Shown: positions 1 to 5,547 of the stretch, piece after piece
How positions within the stretch are numbered: the first letter of the stretch is position 1
Layout: each line of letters starts with the position of its first letter
Assembly (NCBI GenBank): GCA_016209585.1
Contig: JACQVU010000217.1
Location: 1-5,731 of the forward strand
DNA from: Planctomycetota bacterium
GTDB taxonomy: Bacteria > Planctomycetota > UBA8742 > JACQVU01
Reading direction: 5' to 3'
Length of the DNA stretch: 5,731 nt
The notes under the pieces: generated by a model
Databases searched by the model: none
Seen by the model: only the letters and a program-made list of their open reading frames with translations
What the model was told of the DNA's origin: nothing
Made by a program: the position numbers and the translations under genes

Positions 1-49
1 GGGTGTGACGGGGGCGCTCAGACCGTGGTCGAGGAGATCGGATCGAGGC

Positions 50-976
50 ATGCCTTTCGGATTCCGTCGCAAACACAAGCAGAAGCGTCGCGCGCAGACC
101 GACCAGAGTCCGCACAACGGGCTGTGGATGCGGTGCGACTTCTGCTCTTCCATGATCTATCGCAGCCGGGTGGAGGAACTGCTGTTCGTCTGCCCGGACT
201 GCAACTACCACTTTCCCATTCCGGCGGTCGCGCGCATCGAGCAGTTGCTCGACGAAGGCTCGTTCCGGGAAGAGGGAAAGGAGTTCGCGTCCGCGGACCC
301 GCTGCTCTTCGAGGCCAAGGAGCCATACGCCGCGAAACTCAAGGCTGAGCAGGAGCGCACCGGCCTGACCGACGCCGCGGTGTACGGCACGGGCGAGATC
401 CACCGGTTGCCGGTGGTGCTGTGCGTGATCGACCAGTCGTTCCTGATGGGGTCCATGGGGTCGGTGGTGGGCGAGAAGATCTGCCGCGCGGCCGAAGTGG
501 CCCTGGCGCGGCGCCGCCCGCTGGTCATCGTCTCCGGGTCGGGCGGCGGGGCGCGGATGCAGGAGGGGATATTCTCGCTGATGCAAATGGCCAAGACCGC
601 CGCCGTTCTGGCGCGGCTGGCGGAGGAGCGGGTGCCTTACATTTCGGTGCTCACCCATCCGACGATGGGAGGCTCCATGGCCTCGTTCGCCTCGCTGGGC
701 GACGTGGTGATCGCCGAGCCGAAGGCGCTATTGGGCTTCACCGGGCCGAAGGTGATCCAGCAGACCATCGGGAAGGAGTTGCCGGAGGGGTTCCAGCGCG
801 CCGAGTTCCTGGAGAAGCACGGCATGGTTGACATGATCGTGCAGCGCGACCAGTTGCGCGACACCCTGGCGACGCTGATCACCTATCTCACTCCCACCAC
901 CGAGGCGCCGCCACCGCGGAAGGCGGTTCGCGGAACGCAGACGCGGGTGGCCGCGCCATCGGCGCCGGCCAAGTAA
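50..976 (+). CDS. accD: Acetyl-CoA carboxylase carboxyltransferase subunit beta (AccD)
   Basis: This is the beta subunit of the carboxyltransferase half of acetyl-CoA carboxylase. With AccA it moves the carboxyl group from carboxybiotin on AccB to acetyl-CoA, making malonyl-CoA for fatty-acid synthesis in the cytoplasm. With the ATG at 50 the protein has 308 residues, close to the usual 280-305. An N-terminal four-cysteine zinc ribbon is visible (C29, C32, C48, C51; CxxC-x15-CxxC). The crotonase-like core follows, with SGSGGGARMQEG at 162-173, PTMGGSMASFASLGD at 204-218 and GFTGPKVIQQT at 229-239. The last 28 residues or so are a Pro/Ala/Arg-rich tail that looks disordered. The frame is open to a GTG at 5, but the basic MPFGFRRK start is typical of AccD, and GAGGAG lies 13 bases upstream. 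No accA or folC partner is in the window. The identification is very secure; the exact start is less so. Confidence 0.95.
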   Translation: MPFGFRRKHKQKRRAQTDQSPHNGLWMRCDFCSSMIYRSRVEELLFVCPDCNYHFPIPAVARIEQLLDEGSFREEGKEFASADPLLFEAKEPYAAKLKAEQERTGLTDAAVYGTGEIHRLPVVLCVIDQSFLMGSMGSVVGEKICRAAEVALARRRPLVIVSGSGGGARMQEGIFSLMQMAKTAAVLARLAEERVPYISVLTHPTMGGSMASFASLGDVVIAEPKALLGFTGPKVIQQTIGKELPEGFQRAEFLEKHGMVDMIVQRDQLRDTLATLITYLTPTTEAPPPRKAVRGTQTRVAAPSAPAK

Positions 977-977
977 G

Positions 978-995
978 AACCTGTTGCAGCAGGTC
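978..995 (-). terminator. Weak candidate terminator of the minus-strand operon
   Basis: ACCTG and CAGGT (979-983 and 990-994) form a perfect five-pair stem around a six-base loop. A G-U pair extends it in the minus-strand RNA. Read on the minus strand, the hairpin follows the lipid-kinase stop codon by about 30 bases and is followed by TCTTACTT, which overlaps the end of accD. The plus strand has no T-tract, so it is a poor terminator for accD. The stem is short, so the call is tentative. Its position between convergent genes is the main support. Confidence 0.3.
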
Positions 996-1027
996 ATTCG
1001 GCCGGCGGGCGCGGAGAAGCGGGAAAC

Positions 1028-2050
1028 TCAAGAGCGTACGGCGTTCGCCGCGCCGCGGTGGTCGATCGCCGGCGGTTGTTGGCGGGGTGAATGGCCGCCC
1101 CGCTTCACGCGGAGCGCGGCGGGGAGGATTTCGAAAGAGGCGGGCAGGGTGCCGGGGTTTTCTCCGTCGACGTCCAGGAGCGCGGGCGGGCCGGAGTCGG
1201 TGGCCTCGGCGAAGAGAGCGCGGGCGCGGAAGGTCTCGGCCCCCGGCAGCGCGCCCGGTGGCCGGTGGGGGTCGTAAATGCGGCGCATCCGGGGGATGTC
1301 GCGGAGGCGCCGGGACGCGCCGAAGATGACCACGTCGAACAGGCCGTCGTCCAGGCGGGCTTCCGGCGCGACGCACATGCCCCCGCCGAAGTACGCGCCG
1401 TTGGCCACCGCGACGCCGCGGGCGCGCACCTGGCGCTCGGCGCCGCCGTCGATGACGATTCGGAACTCGCGCGGCGGGTAGGTGAGCAGCGTGGGGGTCG
1501 CGGCCAACAGGAACGAGAGGAAGCCGCCCAGGCGTTTTGAGGAGCGGTTCACCCGGCGCGAGACCTCGCCGCCGATGCCGAAGTCGGCCACGTTCACGAA
1601 ATGGCGTATGGCCTCGCCTCCCGTCGGGGCGGCGGCCCGCGCGAAACCGGCGTCCAGCAAGGCGCTCTCCCGGCCCCGCAGCAGGCGGGCCGCGACGGCG
1701 GGGTCGCGCGGCACGTGGAGGGCGCGGATGAAGTCACCGCCCGTTCCGCCGGGCAAGACGCCCAGCACGACGCCCGGCCGGATGGGCCGCGGCTGGCCCG
1801 GCGCGAAGAAGCCGGCCGCCACGTCGCTGATGGTGCCGTCGCCGCCGACGGCCACGATCATTTCGTACCCGCGCTCCACGGCCCGGCGCGCGAGCGCGGC
1901 GCTGTCCCCGCGCGATGCGCCCAGGGCGAAGTCGAACGGTCCGAACTCCCGCGCCACGATCTCCCGCAGCGCCGGCCAGTGGCGGCCGGTGGCGCCCCCG
2001 CCGGAGCGGGGGTTGACGACGAAGAAGGCGCGAAAGGAATCGGACTCCAT
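1028..2050 (-). CDS. Diacylglycerol kinase family lipid kinase (YegS/DagK-like)
   Basis: This 340-residue protein belongs to the diacylglycerol kinase catalytic family (YegS/BmrU/DgkB-like), which uses ATP to phosphorylate lipids such as diacylglycerol at the cytoplasmic face of the membrane. The N-terminal lobe shows NPRSGGG at 13-19, the nucleotide-binding GGDGTISDV at 69-77 and LPGGTGGDFIRAL at 99-111. The C-terminal beta-rich lobe shows NVADFGIGGEV at 153-163, NGAYFGGGMCVAPEARLDDGLFDV at 217-240 in pieces, and DVDGE at 293-297, all typical of the family. In most members the third motif reads GTxNDF; here the Asn is Gly. The last 20 residues or so are a polar tail. The ATG start comes 45 bases after the waaA stop codon, and a G-rich GGGGTG lies upstream, so it is probably co-transcribed with waaA. 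The substrate (diacylglycerol, undecaprenol, sphingoid base or another lipid) cannot be read from sequence. Confidence 0.87.
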   Translation of the reverse strand: MESDSFRAFFVVNPRSGGGATGRHWPALREIVAREFGPFDFALGASRGDSAALARRAVERGYEMIVAVGGDGTISDVAAGFFAPGQPRPIRPGVVLGVLPGGTGGDFIRALHVPRDPAVAARLLRGRESALLDAGFARAAAPTGGEAIRHFVNVADFGIGGEVSRRVNRSSKRLGGFLSFLLAATPTLLTYPPREFRIVIDGGAERQVRARGVAVANGAYFGGGMCVAPEARLDDGLFDVVIFGASRRLRDIPRMRRIYDPHRPPGALPGAETFRARALFAEATDSGPPALLDVDGENPGTLPASFEILPAALRVKRGGHSPRQQPPAIDHRGAANAVRS

Positions 2051-2095
2051 TCCATTTCACCCCGCCCGCGCGGTGGCGGACGGCGGGCGGCGCCG

Positions 2096-4075
2096 TCACC
2101 GCGGGGCGGCGAGGGCGTCGGCCAGCATGTCCAGCGTGCGGAGGGTGGCGCCCTTTTCAGCCAGGATGACGTTCCGGCCGCGGGCGCCGAGGGCGGCGGC
2201 CTCCGCCGGGCGCGAGAGGAGGCTGAGCAGGCGCTCGAACAGGTCGGCCTCGCCCTCTACCTGGATGGCGCCGTTGCCGGCGCGCATCTTGTCGACGGTT
2301 TCCTGGAAGTTGAAGACGTGCGGCCCGAAGAGCACCGGCTTCCCCAGGCCGGCCGGTTCGAGCATGTTCTGCCCGCCGCGCGGCAGGAGCGACCCGCCCA
2401 CGAACACCAGGTCGGCGGCGGCATAGAGTTTGCCAAGCACGCCCACGGCGTCGACCACGATGGGCGCCGGAGCCGGATCCCCGGCCGGCGTGGCCCCGGC
2501 CCGCAGCGCGCTGTACATCACGGGGAACGCGCCGGCGCCCGCGACGCCTCCCCCCGCCGCGCCCGCGGACCCCGCCACCGCGAGCAGACGCGCCACGTCG
2601 GCCGCGCGCTCGGCATGGCGCGGGCAGACGATGAGGCGGATCGCACGGCCGGTCGCCTGCTGGAGGCGGCGATGGACGCGGGCCACGATCTCCTCCTCCG
2701 GGGCGTGGGTGGAGCCGGCGAGGAGCACGGTTTCGGCCGGGCTGATGCCGAGGGCGCGGCGCATCTCGGGGCCGATCTCTCCGCGCGGGTCGGTTTCCAC
2801 GTTGTCGTATTTCAGCGAGCCGGTCACGCGCACCCGGTCGGGCGGCACGCCCATGTCCACCAGCCGATCGCGGTAGAGGGTGGTTTGCACGGAATAGGCG
2901 GCCACGCGGCTGAACATCGGCGCCAGCAGCGGCCGGAAGAGGCGGTACTTGGGAAAGGAGCGTTCGGAGATGCGGCCGTTGGCCACGATCACCGGCACGC
3001 CCCGCGCGTGGGCCGCGGCGAGGAGGTTGGGCCAGAGTTCCAGTTCCATCAGGACGATGACGGCGGGACGCACGTTGTCAAGGAACCTGGCGACCACCCA
3101 GGAGAGGTCCAGCGGGTAGTAGAACACCATGCTATCACGGTAGGCGTCCTTGGCCACGCGCATGCCCGCGGGGGTGGTGGCGGAAACGGCCACCACGCAA
3201 TCCGGGAAGCGCTCCCGCGCGCGGCGGATGAGCGTGCGCGCCGACAACACTTCGCCCACCGAAACGCCGTGGAACCAGAGGCAGGGGGCGGACCCCGCCC
3301 GGACCGGCAGTTTTTCCAGCCCCAACCGGCGGAAGAGGCCGCGCCGCCACTTGCCCGAGGTGGAAAGCCGCCAGGCGAAGTAGAAACACCCGCCGACCAC
3401 GAACAGGAGATAGGCCGCGTCGTAGACCGTGAAGCCACCGCGCGACGGGCCGCGCGCAGTCTCGCCGCGCCGGGGGACGGCTCCCGCCGCGAGCAAACCC
3501 AACCCCGCCACCGCGTACCAGCCGGCGGCGGCGGACAGCGTGGGGTAGGAATGATACAGTTTACCGATGGGCGAGAGCGTCAGGTACATGCGCCCCTCGC
3601 CGAACAGGTCGCGGCCCGCGCCGTGCCAGGCCGCCAGCGCCACGGGGTTGGTGGCCGTGATGAAGTCCACCGCCGGCGCCGGGCCGCCCAGGCGCAGCGT
3701 GGCGTACTCGACCAGCGGCTCGGAAACGAACGCGCTGGCGTGCAGCGCGGCCGCGACCAGGAACGCCACCACCGGCCCCGCGGCGGGCAGCGACGCCGGC
3801 AACGCGCGGCCGGCCCCCAGCGAGACGCCCAGGCAAAAGACCCCGAACGCTCCCGACAGCGCCGTCAACGCCAAGGCGCCGGCCGGCTCCAGCCGCCCGC
3901 CAAGGGAGACCAGGGCGGCGACGATGCCGGGAAGCAGCGCGCCGTAGCCCAAGGCGTCACGCCAGGCCTGGGCGAAGTTCGGGCCGAAGCGGCCCCGCGC
4001 GGCCGGCGCGCCGCCGACAACGGCGAGAATAGCGGCCAGCGCCGGGAGCAGGAAAGTGAGCGCGGTCAGCGCCAT
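2096..4075 (-). CDS. waaA: 3-deoxy-D-manno-octulosonic acid (Kdo) transferase WaaA with extra N-terminal membrane domain
   Basis: WaaA (KdtA) transfers Kdo from CMP-Kdo to the lipid A precursor on the cytoplasmic face of the inner membrane. Counting from the ATG at 4075 (659 residues), residues 216-659 are a complete WaaA. There is a hydrophobic anchor at 217-235, then the basic SGKWRRGLFRRLG stretch. HGVSVGE at 269-275 carries the expected catalytic Glu (E275). MELELWPNL at 343-351, NGRISERSF at 367-375, TGSLKYD at 418-424, GSTHAPEEE at 454-462, CPRHAER and GGSLLPRGGQNMLEP follow. Residues 1-215 are not part of the usual protein of about 425 residues and hold about five more hydrophobic segments (near 2-22, 41-59, 66-88, 97-117 and 181-199). 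The frame is uninterrupted and no ATG lies near the normal WaaA start. An in-frame GTG at 4192 would add 39 non-hydrophobic residues and overlap the upstream gene by 14 bases. I prefer the ATG because the first membrane segment starts there. Confidence 0.93.
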   Translation of the reverse strand: MALTALTFLLPALAAILAVVGGAPAARGRFGPNFAQAWRDALGYGALLPGIVAALVSLGGRLEPAGALALTALSGAFGVFCLGVSLGAGRALPASLPAAGPVVAFLVAAALHASAFVSEPLVEYATLRLGGPAPAVDFITATNPVALAAWHGAGRDLFGEGRMYLTLSPIGKLYHSYPTLSAAAGWYAVAGLGLLAAGAVPRRGETARGPSRGGFTVYDAAYLLFVVGGCFYFAWRLSTSGKWRRGLFRRLGLEKLPVRAGSAPCLWFHGVSVGEVLSARTLIRRARERFPDCVVAVSATTPAGMRVAKDAYRDSMVFYYPLDLSWVVARFLDNVRPAVIVLMELELWPNLLAAAHARGVPVIVANGRISERSFPKYRLFRPLLAPMFSRVAAYSVQTTLYRDRLVDMGVPPDRVRVTGSLKYDNVETDPRGEIGPEMRRALGISPAETVLLAGSTHAPEEEIVARVHRRLQQATGRAIRLIVCPRHAERAADVARLLAVAGSAGAAGGGVAGAGAFPVMYSALRAGATPAGDPAPAPIVVDAVGVLGKLYAAADLVFVGGSLLPRGGQNMLEPAGLGKPVLFGPHVFNFQETVDKMRAGNGAIQVEGEADLFERLLSLLSRPAEAAALGARGRNVILAEKGATLRTLDMLADALAAPR

Positions 4076-4178
4076 CGGGTCGCCCCGCCCCGGAAACAAC
4101 GGTGGGCAGCCGGTCGAGCCGGCGCCGGGGCCGGTGATGCCCGGAGACACCCCGGCCGCGATCTCCCGCCGGTTACGG

Positions 4179-5069
4179 TTAGCGCGGCGCACCCCCGCCC
4201 CCGCCCGGCGCGGCGCTGGAAGAACTGCTCCCGCCGCCAGGCCGCTGATTGCGCAGCACGGAGGCGATCTCCTGTTTCAGGCGCTCGACCTCCGCGCGCA
4301 GTTCGTCGATTTTCTGCTCGCTGGCGTCGGCGCGGCGCTCCTGCGTCTCGGTGCGTTCCTGCAGGTCACGGGTGACGGCTTGCAGGTGTTTGACCTTGCC
4401 CGTGACCACTTCGAGCGACTGCACGGTCATGGCCAGCGTCTCGGTCATCTGGCCCATGCGCTTCGCGGCGTCCTGCTCCAGCGTGCCCACCTGGGTCTCC
4501 AGGTCGGCGATGCGGCCGGCGTTCGCCTCCTGCCCGCTTTCCAAACGCGCCCGGGCCTCGTCTAACTGGCGCACCTGGCCGCGCAGCGCTTCGGTCTCCT
4601 GTTTCACCCGCGCCAGGTCGGCCTGGGCCGTCTTCTGCGCGCCCTCCAGCGCCTCCAGCCGCGCGCCGTACTCCCGGTTCACGGTCTCCATCCGCCGGTT
4701 GTACTCTTCCTGCTGGATCTTGCCCTCCTTGAGGTCCCCGCCGATCCTCTCAATCTGCGCCCCCATCTCCGTCCGCAGCCGCTTCTGTTCGGCGGTCACC
4801 GCGTCGGCGACCTTTTCCAGCTTGGGCTGGAGGTTCGACAACTCGTCCACCCGCGCGGAGATCGCCTTGAGACGGCCGGACAGCGCCCCGCCGGCGGCGA
4901 CGGCGTCGCCCCCGGTCGCGCTCACGGTCTGCACCCGCCCGTCCCCGAAGAACTGGGTGAAGTAGTAGCCCACCGGGGCTCCCACCACCCCCGCCGTGAT
5001 CAGGAACGCCGCGATCTTCCGCAGCCCGCCGCGAGGGGCGGCGGCTGCCCGTTCGGATTGACTCTGCAT
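4179..5069 (-). CDS. Membrane-anchored coiled-coil protein of unknown function
   Basis: I do not recognise a named family. The 296-residue protein has a short polar, basic N-terminus and one hydrophobic segment at about 19-38. A long charged region at about 64-273 follows, with the Leu/Val/Ile spacing and Glu/Lys/Arg/Gln richness of an extended coiled coil (for example KIDELRAEVERLKQEIASVL at 253-272). A 20-residue low-complexity tail of Gly, Ser, Ala and Pro ends it. The basic residues before the membrane segment suggest N-in topology, placing the coiled coil outside the cytoplasm; an uncleaved anchor is more likely than a signal peptide. The ATG has a good Shine-Dalgarno sequence (GGGGAGG, 10 bases upstream) and a TATAAT box further up, so this is probably the first gene of an operon with waaA and the lipid kinase. 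A scaffold or spacer in the envelope is a guess. Coding is well supported; function is unknown. Confidence 0.82.
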   Translation of the reverse strand: MQSQSERAAAAPRGGLRKIAAFLITAGVVGAPVGYYFTQFFGDGRVQTVSATGGDAVAAGGALSGRLKAISARVDELSNLQPKLEKVADAVTAEQKRLRTEMGAQIERIGGDLKEGKIQQEEYNRRMETVNREYGARLEALEGAQKTAQADLARVKQETEALRGQVRQLDEARARLESGQEANAGRIADLETQVGTLEQDAAKRMGQMTETLAMTVQSLEVVTGKVKHLQAVTRDLQERTETQERRADASEQKIDELRAEVERLKQEIASVLRNQRPGGGSSSSSAAPGGGGGAPR

Positions 5070-5079
5070 AACGCGCGAT

Positions 5080-5086
5080 CCTCCCC
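5080..5086 (-). promoter_or_regulatory. Ribosome binding site of the coiled-coil gene
   Basis: On the minus strand GGGGAGG lies 10 bases before the ATG at 5069. It is the clearest Shine-Dalgarno match in the window and supports this start. The downstream genes waaA and the lipid kinase have only loosely G-rich sequence before their starts. Confidence 0.6.
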
Positions 5087-5152
5087 TGCCCTTCCGGGTC
5101 TGGCCGTGCCGGCCGCGCCGAAGTCAGTGACTCGGTCCGCGCGGCTCCCTCT

Positions 5153-5158
5153 ATTATA
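5153..5158 (-). promoter_or_regulatory. Perfect TATAAT -10 box for the coiled-coil/waaA/lipid-kinase operon
   Basis: The minus strand reads GATATAATAG here, a full match to the sigma-70 -10 consensus in otherwise very GC-rich DNA. Transcription would start near 5146, giving a leader of roughly 75 bases. No good -35 box lies 16-18 bases upstream (AACCCC-like sequence there), so the promoter may need an activator or use another sigma factor. The same patch read on the plus strand contains TATTAT (5152-5157), so it could also serve a promoter running toward the inverted repeats. Confidence 0.5.
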
Positions 5159-5227
5159 TCGTGCGAAGGCCGGCCGGGGTTTCCGAAGATCCCGGAAAGC
5201 AAGCCGCGCCCGTCCGGGGGACTCCAA

Positions 5228-5350
5228 AGCGCCGAAGCGCTGATGAAGATGCCGGCGCGCCCCCCCTTGTGGGCGCCCCCAGGGGCAACCACAGTGGCAA
5301 CGACAAGGGTTGCCCGCGCCGGGCACCGGGCAGCGCGCTGAAGGCAGCGC
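5228..5350. repeat. Cluster of four perfect short inverted repeats in the divergent intergenic region
   Basis: Four non-overlapping perfect inverted repeats lie in 123 bases. They are AGCGC-CGAA-GCGCT (5228-5241), GCGCCC with an 8-base loop and GGGCGC (5257-5276), GGGCAACC with a 17-base loop and GGTTGCCC (5283-5315), and GCGCTG-AAGG-CAGCGC (5335-5350). Two have four-base loops. No T-tract follows any of them, so simple intrinsic terminators are unlikely. A pyrimidine-rich run follows on the plus strand (about 5351-5385). No convincing reading frame lies here. The cluster sits between the two divergent promoters and outside both predicted leaders. It could be a small structured RNA, a set of protein-binding sites, or chance pairing in GC-rich DNA. 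Confidence 0.45.
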
Positions 5351-5411
5351 CAGCCCCGTTCTCTCCTTCCCCTCTTCCGCCCGCCGGTCTGTAGGCTCGT
5401 TTTCTTTGGAC

Positions 5412-5439
5412 TTGACTGGCCTCCCCGAAAACTTACACT
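5412..5439 (+). promoter_or_regulatory. Candidate sigma-70-like promoter of the exported-protein gene
   Basis: TTGACT (5412-5417, five of six against TTGACA) is followed after 16 bases by TACACT (5434-5439, four of six against TATAAT). The region from about 5395 to 5480 is clearly richer in A and T than the rest of the window, as expected of a promoter. Transcription would start near 5446 and give a leader of about 90 bases before the ATG at 5535. A direct repeat of TGTGA (5460-5464 and 5467-5471) lies in this leader. The -10 is weak, so the call is tentative. Confidence 0.4.
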
Positions 5440-5524
5440 GTTAAGATGTGGTGGTCTTGTGTGAAATGTGACAGTTTCCGTTCTCTGCCTCGGCACGGGC
5501 GATAGTACGCGCTGGGAAAGGTAC

Positions 5525-5547
5525 TGGTTTACCTATGGTAAAAGCCA
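5525..5547 (+). promoter_or_regulatory. Hairpin enclosing the start codon of the exported-protein gene
   Basis: TTTACC (5528-5533) and GGTAAA (5537-5542) are perfect complements separated by TAT, and the ATG at 5535-5537 lies across the loop and stem. Beyond a two-base bulge (AG) the stem extends by TGG (5525-5527) with CCA (5545-5547), nine pairs in all. In the RNA this would partly hide the start codon from the ribosome, while the weak upstream AAAGG (5517-5521) stays outside. It could lower or control translation. The structure is read directly; the role is inference. Confidence 0.45.

Noticed and set aside
1..348. Open frame from the first base that could be the tail of an upstream gene
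   Set aside because: It runs far into accD in another frame and its translation has the Arg/Gly-rich look of a shadow. The 49 bases before accD are too few to identify a preceding gene.
979..994. The ACCTG/CAGGT hairpin as a terminator of accD on the plus strand
   Set aside because: On the plus strand it is followed by CATTCGGCC with no T-tract, so it is kept only as a weak candidate for the minus-strand operon.
1601..4375. A 924-codon open frame on the plus strand opposite the lipid kinase and waaA
   Set aside because: It lies antisense to two well-identified genes, is rich in Arg, Gly, Ala, His and Gln without any domain or motif, and is the usual shadow of GC-rich coding DNA whose opposite frame lacks stop codons.
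4750..5496. A 248-codon minus-strand frame running through the divergent intergenic region into the coiled-coil gene
   Set aside because: It is in another frame from the coiled-coil gene, contains the promoter and ribosome binding site of that gene, and its translation is Arg/Gly/Pro-rich without motifs.
5490..5540. Resemblance of GGTACTGGTTTACCTATGG to the 3' end of the GEMM-I cyclic-di-GMP riboswitch
   Set aside because: Only the last segment is similar. The upstream part is too short to hold the two conserved GEMM hairpins, and the GAAA tetraloop and its receptor elements are not seen.
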